A stretch of 34,247 bases of DNA from UBA11704 sp964491805 (GCA_964491805.1 CAZBGU010000007.1:1-34247), one strand, 5' to 3'. Shown: positions 17,254-26,617, counted from the stretch's first letter. A program made the numbers and translations. Notes: generated from the letters alone by a model not told the origin.

Positions 17254-17297
17254 AAGATTTTTATATATAAATAAAGTAACAGTCAACTATACTGTCA

Positions 17298-17306
17298 ATT
17301 TTAGCA
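17298..17306 (-). promoter_or_regulatory. Extended -10 promoter of paralogue B
   Basis: TG-C-TAAAAT on the minus strand (17306 down to 17298), about 38 nt before the expected transcript reaches ATG 17253. The same ten bases, GTGCTAAAAT, occur at 30171-30180 before the methylase gene. Confidence 0.5.
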
Positions 17307-17351
17307 CGATTACACATCACACAACTGACACTGTACACATATATCGACTAG

Positions 17352-18440
17352 TTAAAAGTTAGCAGTTGTTACGTAGACAATACTTGCGACATACGTGCCG
17401 GCTTCTGTTACAGAAGCAATATTTGCAACATATCTTAGTCCATATGTGGTTGGGTTGGTTGCCCCACTTCCCGTTGCAAACGTTGCAGACGTGGTAGCGG
17501 TAGCATCGTACCCATATGATGAAATGGACGCATACGTCGGATCAACGGTTGCTCCGGTTCCTCCTGAAGAAGTTGCCCGAATACCAAACTGCTCTGTGCC
17601 TATTGTCGAAGATGCAGCAACTATACCTATACCGCTAATTGTGTTAGAAGCATTCTGCTGTGATGTAAGCGTCTGACCGCGTATTGAGAGTGTGTATCCT
17701 GATGGCGCATTCGTAGAAATAACAATTGTGTGAGCAATTGTCTCTGACGAATCTCCTGCGGGGTTTGTTGAAGATGCAAACTTAGCGCCAAGCGTACTTA
17801 GGTTACCAAAATAAATTGTCGTCGTGGAAATTGAAAACGTGATTGTTTGCTGCACTGTTGCACTGACAGAGACAGTATCATTTGTAATAATATTGGTACT
17901 TATAGTTCCGTTATCCCCGAACGAACTTCCAATCGTAATCGCATACGTCCCAGGAGATGCCGGGTTAGTCATCACGGACGTTCCAGACGCCTGATATACG
18001 GCATTAGAGCCAATACGAAGTTGAACACAACGATTCGCAGGCACTGTCGCAGTACCTGACGTGACATAAACAGTAGCAGTTGATACAGAAACACCCCACG
18101 TTAAACCAGATGGGGCAGCAGCAATCGTAGCGTCAGTAAAGCCAGAACATGTCGAAGATGTGCTTGTAGCAAAATCAAAATTGTTAATATTATACGTACC
18201 AGTTGCATACCCGGAAGGAAATGTAACGCTAAATGCTTGCCCTGCGGCAATTCCAGTTGGTGTTACAAATTGGATCATGTGATCAGAAAGTGTGTTGACC
18301 TTTACTGAGGATTGAACATCAGACAAAGAAGTGAGCGCCGCGGCAAAAACAACTTGTATTTTTGCTATTGAAACAAAAATAATAAAACCTGTAAGAACGA
18401 GACTACTTGCAGCAGAAATGAGAAAATTCTTATAAGACAT
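17352..18440 (-). CDS. Secreted surface protein, paralogue C
   Basis: A 362-aa protein with signal peptide (ISAASSLVLTGFIIFVSIAK, ending VVFA-A), N-domain (LTSLSDVQSSVKVNTLSDHM; FPSGYATGTYNINNFDFATS; cysteines in SSTCSGF and ANRCVQLRIGS) and C-domain (ISTTTIYFGNLSTLGAKFAS), ending IVYVTTANF. It shares a 65-bp stretch with only one difference (17442-17506) with the C-domain of paralogue D. Its mRNA leader contains a small hairpin (TTAATTATC/GATAATTAA, 18448-18476). The function is unknown; a repeating surface-layer or fibre subunit is the most natural reading. Confidence 0.75.
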   Translation of the reverse strand: MSYKNFLISAASSLVLTGFIIFVSIAKIQVVFAAALTSLSDVQSSVKVNTLSDHMIQFVTPTGIAAGQAFSVTFPSGYATGTYNINNFDFATSTSSTCSGFTDATIAAAPSGLTWGVSVSTATVYVTSGTATVPANRCVQLRIGSNAVYQASGTSVMTNPASPGTYAITIGSSFGDNGTISTNIITNDTVSVSATVQQTITFSISTTTIYFGNLSTLGAKFASSTNPAGDSSETIAHTIVISTNAPSGYTLSIRGQTLTSQQNASNTISGIGIVAASSTIGTEQFGIRATSSGGTGATVDPTYASISSYGYDATATTSATFATGSGATNPTTYGLRYVANIASVTEAGTYVASIVYVTTANF

Positions 18441-18498
18441 ATAGAAATTAATTATCTACAGGAAAAAGATAATTAAGTAGAGCACTATTCATGTCTTA

Positions 18499-18534
18499 AT
18501 TTTATCACACCCACATAACGCTATGGTGGATAAC
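18499..18534 (-). promoter_or_regulatory. Promoter region of paralogue C with DnaA-box-like 9-mer
   Basis: Minus strand: TTATCCACC (18533-18525), 20-nt spacer including GTG, then the extended -10 TG-A-TAAAAT (18507-18499), about 55 nt before ATG 18440. The layout matches the regions before paralogues A and D. Confidence 0.55.
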
Positions 18535-18588
18535 CGCTATGTTTGTTACTAGAAAATGCATTGGAGTAGGCACAATTAGCAGTTTTTA

Positions 18589-19677
18589 CTAAAAGTTAGC
18601 GGTTGTTACATATACTAGTCCTGCCGCATACGTACCTGCCTCTGTAACTGAAGAAATGTTAGCAACATAGCGGAGTGAATATGTGGTTGGGTTGGTTGCT
18701 CCACTTCCCGTTGCAAACGTTGCAGACGTGGTAGCGGTAGCATTATAGCCATATGATGATACAGCACTAAATGGTGAACTGACAGCCCCTCCTGTTCCAC
18801 CAGACACTGTCGCACGTATACCGAACTGTTCAGTCCCAAGTGTTGAAGATGCAACACTGGCACCAATTGCGGTAATTGTGTTAGAAGCGTTTTGTTGTGA
18901 GGTGAGTGTCTGGCCACGAACTGAAAGTGAATATCCTGAAGGGGCATTTGTAGATATGACAAGTGTATGGGCGATAGTTTCAGCTGAGTCACCTGCAGTA
19001 TTTGTAGAAGATGCGTACTTTGGTCCAGAAGCGCTCAGGGTGCCGAAGTAGATAGTTGATGTAGAAATTGTGAAGGTGAGAGACTGATTAACAAGACCAG
19101 TCATAGAGACGGTGTCGTCAGTGACAATGTTTTCAGTTATAGAACCTGTATCGCTGTTACTTATGAGAGAAATCGCATACGTATTCGCCGACGATGGGTT
19201 GGTAATCTGAGCGGTACCTGAAGCCTGGAAGATAGCATTGGAACCGATTCTGATCTGCACACATCGGTTTGCTGGAATTGTGGCCGTACCAGAAAGGATG
19301 TATACCGTGGCAGTAGCTTGAGTTACACCCCAGTTAAGACCAGAGGCAGCACCTGATGTTAATTGAGCATCAACAAATCCAGAACAGGTAGCTGAGGTAC
19401 TTGTAGCGAGGTCGAAGTTGTTAACGTTGAACGTACCTGTAGCATACCCAGAAGGGAACGTAATACTAATACCCTGACCAGCCGAGATACCACTTGGTGT
19501 CACAAACTGGATAGTATGATCAGAAAGCGTACTCACCTTAAGCGAGGACTGGGTATCTGAGAGTGTCGTGAGGGCGGCGGCGAAGACCATTTGAATCTTT
19601 GCGAAAGAAACAAACAAAATAGCACCAGTCAAAATAAGACTTCCGAACACCGATCCAGAAATTTTTTTAGTAATCAT
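18589..19677 (-). CDS. Secreted surface protein, paralogue D (mosaic gene)
   Basis: Same size and two-domain plan as paralogues A-C, ending GLVYVTTANF. The gene is a mosaic. Positions 18812-19545 are identical, base for base as far as I can follow, to 15141-15874 of paralogue A; the C-terminal part (18679-18743) instead matches paralogue C with one difference in 65 bp; the signal peptide (VFGSLILTGAILFVSFAKIQ) resembles that of C rather than A. This points to recent gene conversion or unequal recombination among the copies. Function unknown; presumably a surface-structure subunit. Confidence 0.78.
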   Translation of the reverse strand: MITKKISGSVFGSLILTGAILFVSFAKIQMVFAAALTTLSDTQSSLKVSTLSDHTIQFVTPSGISAGQGISITFPSGYATGTFNVNNFDLATSTSATCSGFVDAQLTSGAASGLNWGVTQATATVYILSGTATIPANRCVQIRIGSNAIFQASGTAQITNPSSANTYAISLISNSDTGSITENIVTDDTVSMTGLVNQSLTFTISTSTIYFGTLSASGPKYASSTNTAGDSAETIAHTLVISTNAPSGYSLSVRGQTLTSQQNASNTITAIGASVASSTLGTEQFGIRATVSGGTGGAVSSPFSAVSSYGYNATATTSATFATGSGATNPTTYSLRYVANISSVTEAGTYAAGLVYVTTANF

Positions 19678-19726
19678 ACGCTCTAAATTTGTACATTAGA
19701 AGATTTTATAAATATATTCACATATA

Positions 19727-19763
19727 ATACTATCACACTTATGAACCCTTACCGGTGGATAAA
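19727..19763 (-). promoter_or_regulatory. Promoter region of paralogue D with DnaA-box-like 9-mer
   Basis: Minus strand: TTTATCCACC (19763-19754), about 21 nt, then GTG and the extended -10 TG-A-TAGTAT (19735-19727), about 50 nt before ATG 19677. The 14-mer AAGTGTGATAGTAT recurs exactly on the plus strand at 26720-26733 upstream of tRNA-Gln. Confidence 0.55.
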
Positions 19764-19798
19764 TCTTTTAGTCGTATAATAGGCAAATAAATTTTACA

Positions 19799-22700
19799 TT
19801 AAAAATTTGCTGTTGCGACATATACAATATTGGTCGTATACGAAGCAGCTGGTGTCGTAGCATCAATATTAGCAACATACTTAACTGCAAAAGTTGTTGT
19901 CGCATTATCTCCTGCCGACGCACTTGCAACCTGTGATGATGTCGTTGCTGTTGCAGCGTATGCATAACCGCTAGTATTATATGGCGATGTAGTAGTGCCA
20001 GATCCACCTGACGCAGTCAGGCGAATGCCAAACTGACCTACACCAACCTGGGATGACGTTGCCGTGTTGCCGATAGCAGCAATTGTCGAAGATGATGAAG
20101 AGAGTGTTGCTCCACGTGCTGTTACAGTGTAACCATTTGCAGCATTAGTAAGAACTGTGAACACATGAGCATCAACCTCTGTATCGCTGCCGGACGGGTT
20201 TGTGCTAGAAGCATACCTAGTTATAACAGAAGATGCTATGCCAAAATATATGGTGGAAGTTGACACGCTAAAAGTTATTGATTGAGGTTGAGAAGAAGTT
20301 CCTGTTTCTGCCCACTCTAGTAAAAAGTTGTACCGTATGTTAGCGTCACCATTTGCTTGCTCTTGATAAAGAGCAACTCCTTGACCAGGAGCAAGGACAA
20401 GTTCATCACCAAGCGTAATACTTGTATCCAGGTCAGCAAAAGGCTGATTAACAACTCCAGGAGCAGTAACTGCCAGAAGTCGAGAATCCGTTACGCCAGA
20501 CAGTGATGCTGTAACTCCAGTCGAACGTATCTCAGCAGTAGGATTAGCGGAGTTTGTATTCTTTGCAATACTTGTAGTAGCAACAAGTGTTCCAGCTGAA
20601 GCTGATGTCAATCTCCTGACTGCAACAGGTGTATACGTTGGTGTTGTAGCAGCAGCACTTCTATCAATTCGTAAACCAATTTTCCTTAAAATGTAGTTTT
20701 TTGCTGAGTTAATTGGATTAAAGATAGTAGCATACACATATCCTGCAGCTGTAGACTGATTTACGGGACCAATCGCCATAAGATATTCCCCAAGAGAGGT
20801 TGGTGTCGACACTTGCTCTGCCCACTCTACAAGCAGTCTTACACGAAAGTTAGCACTACCAGCGGTTGGTGTTTGATAAAGAACGATACCCTCTCCAGGC
20901 CTAAGAGTAAGTGGCTCACTGTCACTAAAATCAATTTCTTGATACCCATTGTTGCCGGCAGCCGCAGAAGCAACTGCACCGGGTGTCTGAATAGTCATCA
21001 GAGCTGACGTTGTAGCACCCGCGTACCCAACAGTCGGCCCTGTCGTACGCACCTCAACAACACTCGTCGCGGAACTAGAATTCTTCTTGGGATAACTTGA
21101 TGATGCTATAACTGTGCCTGCAGATGCAGCTGTAATACGACGTAGTGACATCGGTACGTACACAGCAGCACCAATTGTATCAACACGTACACGAACACGT
21201 TTTAGAATTGCCGTTTTTCCAGAACCTGCTGGATTGAAGAACGACATATAGTTGTATGTTGTTGCTGTATTTCCATTTATAGGGCCAATGTTCATCAAAT
21301 ACTCACCCTGAGAAGTTGGAACTGACGCTTGTTCACCCCATTCAATCAGAACCTTAACCGACTCACCTAAGCTTGACGTAAGAACATCATTATAAAGACC
21401 AATACCTTCCCCGGGTTGTAGAACTAATTTTTCATCTGCCCCAAACACAATTTCAGTCTGTCCAATTGTTTGACCGACTGCCCCAGGACCTGTAACAGAG
21501 AGAAGTCTTGAATCAGCTGTCCCACTATACGTTGCCGTAATAATAGTAGTACAGCCTTGCGCACACCACCGTATTTCCATCGAGCTTGAAGCAGAGCTGG
21601 TATTTTTTTGAGGAAAACTAGACGTGGCAACTTGTGTACCACCTGAAGCAGCAGAAAGTCTTCTCCATTGAAATGATGTATAAGCTGCTGTTGTGGTTGC
21701 ATTAGCAAGAATTGCGATACGTTTAATGACTGCAGTTTTGCCAGATGTTGCAGGATTGAAGAATGAATAAAGTGTTGTATTTGCAAGTGTGGACGAAGCT
21801 ATTTTACCCGAAGCCCAAATATACTCACCTTGCGGACTTGGAGTATTTGCAACAGGTACTTCATCCCACTCTACAATCATGCGCACCAGCTGATTTATAT
21901 TACCGGCTGTTTCAGAGACAAGGGCAATACCTTCCCCTTGCTGAAGTACAAGTCTTTCATCGTTAGTGTCAAAGTTTATCTGTTGCCATCCATGTGCTTG
22001 TGCCGTTGTTCCACATGGAGTAACATGCCCAAGTCTCGCGTCTGTTCCACCGACCTGAGTTACAGTAACATTTGTATGACGAAAATCCATCACACTATTA
22101 TTGCTACTTGTATTCTTTTTTGGAATATTTGAAGCTGATATCGCTGTACCGGCTGATGCAGCGGAAGTTCTTTTTAGTACAATGCTATTTGTATACACCG
22201 CCGCAGCATCACATGTTTCAGATCCGAACCAAATACGCCGTATAATTGCAGTTTTACCTGATGAGGCTGGATTAAAAAAGGAATTATAGGCATAGTTTGC
22301 CGTCGCCGCAACCTCCACTCTCGGAAAAGCAAAAAGAAATTCGTCTCCAGCTGATGGCACGTTTGCAGTCTCGTCCCATTCAATAGTCACACTGACTTTA
22401 CTTGCAGCAGTGCCTGCAGCCTCTTGATAGACAGCAATACCTTCACCTGGTTGCAAGACTATTTTTTCATCGGTTGATACAAAAGTAACATCTCGATTGC
22501 TATAGTAACTTCCAACTGCACCAGATAACGGTTGGCCTAATATTCGTGAGTCAACAGTTCCCGCAAGTGTTACAGTTACTCCCGCATACCTGACTTCCAT
22601 AATTGAGCTAGATGAACTAGCATTTTTCTGTGGAAAATTTGCTGCTGTAATTTGTGTTCCCACCGAAGCGGAGGTAATTCGTCTTACTGACAAGTTGACA

Positions 22701-23107
22701 TAATTTGATGCCGTAGAAGAGGCTGTGTTAGCCCTGACAGCGAGACGTTTAATTGACGCAGTTCTTCCAGAACCTGAAGGATTAAAAAAAGTTGCGTATA
22801 CATAATTAGCAGTAGTCGAACCGACAATTGGCCCGATTGTAATCATGTATTCCTTTTCTGCAGCATTGATGGCTGCATGAGCTCTTTCTTGGCCGTGAAA
22901 AAATACATCAACAACATTTTTATTCTTACCTGCTAAGTAGATTTTATCCACAATACCGCTATGAGTGCCCTCACGAGAAAATGTTGACGTAACCATATAA
23001 ATAATACCAGTAGGATCAAATCCAGAAAAAAAAGTCACCACAACAAGAAAACTTATGAATGTTTTTTTAATGAGCTTGTACAACATATGTATAAACTTCC
23101 TCACCAA
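19799..23107 (-). CDS. Large secreted repeat protein sharing the paralogues' C-terminal domain
   Basis: 1102 aa. After a signal-like helix (TFISFLVVVTFFSGF) come five tandem repeats of about 155 residues, each opening GEYLMxIGP-like, then YxYxxFFNPxxSGKTAxIKRI, RRxTxASxGT, xxPxKNxSSxxS, DSRLL and LVLQPGEGIxLY, ending VxIEWxE. The last 190 residues are the same domain as in paralogues A-D (SVSTSTIYFG... YASSTNPSG... ending NIVYVATANF). It therefore looks like a long surface stalk or fibre whose terminal module is the paralogue domain. Its start overlaps the upstream hydrolase gene by 41 bp; an internal ATG at 23086 is an alternative. Function unknown. Confidence 0.75.
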   Translation of the reverse strand: MVRKFIHMLYKLIKKTFISFLVVVTFFSGFDPTGIIYMVTSTFSREGTHSGIVDKIYLAGKNKNVVDVFFHGQERAHAAINAAEKEYMITIGPIVGSTTANYVYATFFNPSGSGRTASIKRLAVRANTASSTASNYVNLSVRRITSASVGTQITAANFPQKNASSSSSIMEVRYAGVTVTLAGTVDSRILGQPLSGAVGSYYSNRDVTFVSTDEKIVLQPGEGIAVYQEAAGTAASKVSVTIEWDETANVPSAGDEFLFAFPRVEVAATANYAYNSFFNPASSGKTAIIRRIWFGSETCDAAAVYTNSIVLKRTSAASAGTAISASNIPKKNTSSNNSVMDFRHTNVTVTQVGGTDARLGHVTPCGTTAQAHGWQQINFDTNDERLVLQQGEGIALVSETAGNINQLVRMIVEWDEVPVANTPSPQGEYIWASGKIASSTLANTTLYSFFNPATSGKTAVIKRIAILANATTTAAYTSFQWRRLSAASGGTQVATSSFPQKNTSSASSSMEIRWCAQGCTTIITATYSGTADSRLLSVTGPGAVGQTIGQTEIVFGADEKLVLQPGEGIGLYNDVLTSSLGESVKVLIEWGEQASVPTSQGEYLMNIGPINGNTATTYNYMSFFNPAGSGKTAILKRVRVRVDTIGAAVYVPMSLRRITAASAGTVIASSSYPKKNSSSATSVVEVRTTGPTVGYAGATTSALMTIQTPGAVASAAAGNNGYQEIDFSDSEPLTLRPGEGIVLYQTPTAGSANFRVRLLVEWAEQVSTPTSLGEYLMAIGPVNQSTAAGYVYATIFNPINSAKNYILRKIGLRIDRSAAATTPTYTPVAVRRLTSASAGTLVATTSIAKNTNSANPTAEIRSTGVTASLSGVTDSRLLAVTAPGVVNQPFADLDTSITLGDELVLAPGQGVALYQEQANGDANIRYNFLLEWAETGTSSQPQSITFSVSTSTIYFGIASSVITRYASSTNPSGSDTEVDAHVFTVLTNAANGYTVTARGATLSSSSSTIAAIGNTATSSQVGVGQFGIRLTASGGSGTTTSPYNTSGYAYAATATTSSQVASASAGDNATTTFAVKYVANIDATTPAASYTTNIVYVATANF

Positions 23108-24089
23108 TTTTTTTGAAAAGCATATTTACTTCTTCCTCGTTAAGATCACCCCTTCCTTTCTTTTCGATCATAACAGTGAGAAGGTACGGGCGTCCAGGGA
23201 TATACACAATCCCTGAGTCAGCTCTAACCGCCTCATCAACACGAATCCCAGTTTTGTGAACATATGCCACATTTTCAGGAATTCCTCTACCAATCAAATC
23301 TCTCGGCGCACGTGATAGTGTTTTCAAAAATAATTGAGAGTACTCCTGATCAAGAAAAGTTGCATTATACAATGATCTAAAAAAGATCGAATAACGCTTC
23401 GCTGTCATTCTGTTATCTTCCTGTTCTTGTGTTGTTGGTGATTTTTTTAGAGCGTCAATAATATCATCCATCCCCAAGTGGTCATATACAGATTCAAGTT
23501 CGGTAGCGTCAATATTTCGGAGTAGAACAAAATGTGCAGTGTTATCTGAGTTGATAAGTGACTCCTCAAGAAACTTTTGAATTGTATATGTTGTTCCTGA
23601 AGGTTCTTTATAAAGACTTCCATACTCTTTATCCTTGTCACCATCAAGAATGACAAGTTCATTTGAAAGCTTCCATTGTTTGTCTTCGACCTTTTTCATT
23701 GCTGCCATGGCAACAGGAATTTTGATAAGACTTGCCGGCCATACTTTTTCGTCTTTATTGATCGCAATATTTGCTCCAGTAGGAAAATATTCAAAATAAA
23801 TCGAAATCATGTAATCGTCTCGCTTTTCATATGTACTTGTCAAAGAATCTCGAAGGCCTTGGAAGTTAACGATGAGGTCTTTTTTATCTATAACAGAAAG
23901 TGCAGGGTTAAGAAATGTGTCTCTGTTATTTGAGACATGTTGCCGACTACGTGTTGGAATATACGACATGTACATACCGATAATTATACTGATGAGAACA
24001 CCTACTATACTGATACAGAAAACTTCTCGCTTTGTCAGTTGAGATACACTCTTTCTTACTTTATTTGTTTGTACATGATTCAAAGTCAT
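23067..24089 (-). CDS. Class A beta-lactamase-fold serine hydrolase, membrane-anchored
   Basis: The N-terminal membrane helix (VFCISIVGVLISIIIGMYMSYI) acts as anchor. The active-site motifs of the penicillin-recognising family are all present: S-x-x-K in WPASLIKIP, SDN in INSDNTAH and KTG in VHKTGI, in the right order and spacing for a class A/beta-lactamase2 domain. A class A omega-loop Glu is not evident (the region reads RMTAKRYSIFFRSLY), so antibiotic hydrolysis is uncertain; peptidase or transpeptidase-like action on the cell envelope is an alternative. It lies 5 bp after the 833-aa gene and overlaps the start of the repeat protein, so it belongs to the surface operon. Confidence 0.8.
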   Translation of the reverse strand: MTLNHVQTNKVRKSVSQLTKREVFCISIVGVLISIIIGMYMSYIPTRSRQHVSNNRDTFLNPALSVIDKKDLIVNFQGLRDSLTSTYEKRDDYMISIYFEYFPTGANIAINKDEKVWPASLIKIPVAMAAMKKVEDKQWKLSNELVILDGDKDKEYGSLYKEPSGTTYTIQKFLEESLINSDNTAHFVLLRNIDATELESVYDHLGMDDIIDALKKSPTTQEQEDNRMTAKRYSIFFRSLYNATFLDQEYSQLFLKTLSRAPRDLIGRGIPENVAYVHKTGIRVDEAVRADSGIVYIPGRPYLLTVMIEKKGRGDLNEEEVNMLFKKIGEEVYTYVVQAH

Positions 24090-24094
24090 AAAGA

Positions 24095-26596
24095 TTATGG
24101 AGTAGACGTTGATTCTTCAACTTGAAGATTCAAGTTACTCAACTCTTCCTTGTTAAGAATACTGTCTAGATTCAACTTCTGACGTAACGCTTCAGCAACA
24201 CTCCCATTTTCATCAGAAAAAACTTCTCCGGTACTTTCACTGTAAAATGAAAAACCATTAGCGCCAACAATAACTTTCCAGGAAATACCAGGAAAAGCAA
24301 CTTCTGCACGCTCACCTTTTGATGTATCATATGCTGGCATTGCCTGCTCTTTTATTTCCTTGGTGCTTATGTTGTATGCATACACTTTTGTAGAATCGCC
24401 AGACAACCAAAAGACATACCCGTCCTTGACACCGAGAGGAGAATCAACAGAAAGAGATGTCGATGTACCAGTATCTACTTTTTCTTCTGTTCCCTTCTCA
24501 AGATCATACATCCACAACTCTTCCTTACCCTCTTTCTCTAATTGCACTATCACAGAGTTCATAAAAGTTCCCTTAATTCTTTTTATAATATCAAGAGCAA
24601 AATCAGGTAACTGACGTTTCTTTTCTTCTTCATTGAGTAGCTTCTGTTCGTCTGTCTTACGTATTTCCTGTGCAAACATTACAAGAGAAACCCCTTCCTT
24701 CCTTGTGCCTTCAAATTTAATCCAAACATTCTTCTGGACGACCGGCCTGATACTCGGCGCAGTTGTAGATGTAGTCGTCGTTCCTTCTACAGTAACACTT
24801 TGAGTGGTTGTACCCTCCGATGCGCTGTGAGTTATCATCTTTGTTGTCGTGGTACCACTTGTAGTTGTTGCGTTAGAATCAACTGCAGTCGAAGTACTGT
24901 CAAGTATGACTGTCCCTGTAGCTGATACTGTTGTATCGAGATACATATACCAAATTTCTTCCAACTTGGTTTCGCTGTTAACGATAGTTACAATACGCAT
25001 ATCTCCAATTGTCTCATCTTTAAGAATGGTATCTCGCGCAAAGTCTGGATGTGCGTGCATAAGTGTAGTCTCATACAGCACCTCAACTTTAATAGCATCA
25101 AGATAAACTGTTGGGGTATCTAGCGTATGTTTATTAGCAACAATTTTTATCTGTAATCGACTCATGTCTTCCCATGAAGTCGTAGCTGTGACTGGTATTT
25201 CGAATGTACGATACTTCATCGAGATCTCATTAAGCTCACCAAGCGATGTCCATGTCAGACCATCAAATGTGTAGAGCACCTCAAGGAAATTATTCTGGAA
25301 CTGGTTGTCGTCTTCAGTGGTTGTTGCCGACATCACTTCAGATGACGTAGCTTCAGTTGTTGTTGCAAAAAATGACGATGATGTACTAATAATTTGCCCA
25401 AGAATACTTTCTGGCGCAGGTACTTGAACAAAAGCATTATCGTTTGTTGTGGTAGAAACTTGAGAAATAGAACTGTCTACAGAACTCGTTGCAGAAACTT
25501 CAGATTCGCTAGTTGTTGCTGCCTGATCTTGCACATTTTGTGCAACCTCTGTCACATTAGTAAGAGTTGGTGCGTCAATTTTCTGTGGTGGAACTGGTTC
25601 TTGTTGTGTGGTGGTCGTTGTAACAATCTCTTCTGCAAAAACTCTTTGTACAAAAAATGACAGAATATTTTTTTCTCTAAAGAGTAAATACGATGTTGGT
25701 GCAATGTCTCCTGACGGGAGAACTGGGGCCGTATCCTGCAATGGTGTCGTAGTCTGTTCTACTTGCGTAGGTACGACCACAGTATCAGTTACTGGTGCTG
25801 GGTCCTTATTCTTTTCAAATAGATTAATGATACTATTCTTTACCGAATCAATGACATCACCAATTGCAGAAGTTGTCTCTTGAAGCGGCGCTGAGGGGAC
25901 GGCGGTAGCGGTTGCTGGCCCAGATGATGCTGTTACTTCTTTAAATTCTACAGTAGATGATGATACACCACCTTCGGTAGAAGAGCTAACAATACTCTCA
26001 GAAGAAGTTGCAGATACTTGTAACGTTGTCGTTGCTGTTGTTGAAGTAGCTAAAATAAGTTCGTCAGTTGTCGACGAGATAACACCAATAGACGATGACG
26101 AAACAATGCCGCTTTCAAGCATATCTTCGGTAAGCAAATCTACTCCTTTTGTAAGCGCTAACGAAACGATTATTTTTGTCGGCTTTGTTGTTTGATCAAA
26201 CTTCCCTTTGAAGTTGCCACAGTACATTTCGGCGTTCGTGTTCTTTGGAAGCACAGCCGAGTTATGTTTTGTAAATTGTGACTCATCACCATTAGACGTA
26301 GTCTCCTGTTCCCCTTGCGCATACTGTGGATTAATCCATCCTCCAAGACAAGTATCAGGATAGAATACACTGCTCTCCGCCTTACCCCGCGGTGAAATAA
26401 AACTACCAAGCACGAGTAGTAGCACCATAGAGGACGCTGCCATCATAATATGTTTCTTCTGAAGCGTACGGTCGATGTGTTCAGAATAGGTAAAAACCAA
26501 GTCGTTAAGCGACTTTTCTACACCATCGATCGTCGAATTAACCTCGGGGAATTTCTTCGAGATAATGCGTGGTCTCCTAATGGAAATTTTGGCCAT
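24095..26596 (-). CDS. Large Ser/Thr-rich single-pass membrane protein, 833 aa
   Basis: The N-terminal 50 residues are basic and cytoplasmic, then a membrane helix (MMAASSMVLLLVLGSFISP) leads to an extracellular part: a small Cys-containing domain (PDTCLGGWINPQYA... EMYCGNF), a low-complexity Ser/Thr/Ala stretch with many TTT/SSS runs (about 165-430), a beta-sandwich segment (LEVLYTFDGLTWTSLGELNE to YLDAIKVEVLYE), another Thr-rich linker, and a C-terminal region with beta-propeller-like strands (ELWMYDLEKGTEE, GYVFWLSGDSTKVYAYNIST). It is the first gene of the minus-strand surface cluster and has an extended -10 a few bases before its ATG. Function unknown; a large surface adhesin or envelope anchor is plausible. 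Confidence 0.7.
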   Translation of the reverse strand: MAKISIRRPRIISKKFPEVNSTIDGVEKSLNDLVFTYSEHIDRTLQKKHIMMAASSMVLLLVLGSFISPRGKAESSVFYPDTCLGGWINPQYAQGEQETTSNGDESQFTKHNSAVLPKNTNAEMYCGNFKGKFDQTTKPTKIIVSLALTKGVDLLTEDMLESGIVSSSSIGVISSTTDELILATSTTATTTLQVSATSSESIVSSSTEGGVSSSTVEFKEVTASSGPATATAVPSAPLQETTSAIGDVIDSVKNSIINLFEKNKDPAPVTDTVVVPTQVEQTTTPLQDTAPVLPSGDIAPTSYLLFREKNILSFFVQRVFAEEIVTTTTTQQEPVPPQKIDAPTLTNVTEVAQNVQDQAATTSESEVSATSSVDSSISQVSTTTNDNAFVQVPAPESILGQIISTSSSFFATTTEATSSEVMSATTTEDDNQFQNNFLEVLYTFDGLTWTSLGELNEISMKYRTFEIPVTATTSWEDMSRLQIKIVANKHTLDTPTVYLDAIKVEVLYETTLMHAHPDFARDTILKDETIGDMRIVTIVNSETKLEEIWYMYLDTTVSATGTVILDSTSTAVDSNATTTSGTTTTKMITHSASEGTTTQSVTVEGTTTTSTTAPSIRPVVQKNVWIKFEGTRKEGVSLVMFAQEIRKTDEQKLLNEEEKKRQLPDFALDIIKRIKGTFMNSVIVQLEKEGKEELWMYDLEKGTEEKVDTGTSTSLSVDSPLGVKDGYVFWLSGDSTKVYAYNISTKEIKEQAMPAYDTSKGERAEVAFPGISWKVIVGANGFSFYSESTGEVFSDENGSVAEALRQKLNLDSILNKEELSNLNLQVEESTSTP

Positions 26597-26608
26597 ACTA
26601 CAATAACC

Positions 26609-26617
26609 AGTATATCA
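26609..26617 (-). promoter_or_regulatory. Extended -10 promoter of the surface operon
   Basis: TG-A-TATACT on the minus strand (26617 down to 26609), 12 bp before the start codon of the 833-aa gene at 26596, giving an untranslated leader of only a few bases. A weak -35 at best. Confidence 0.5.
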
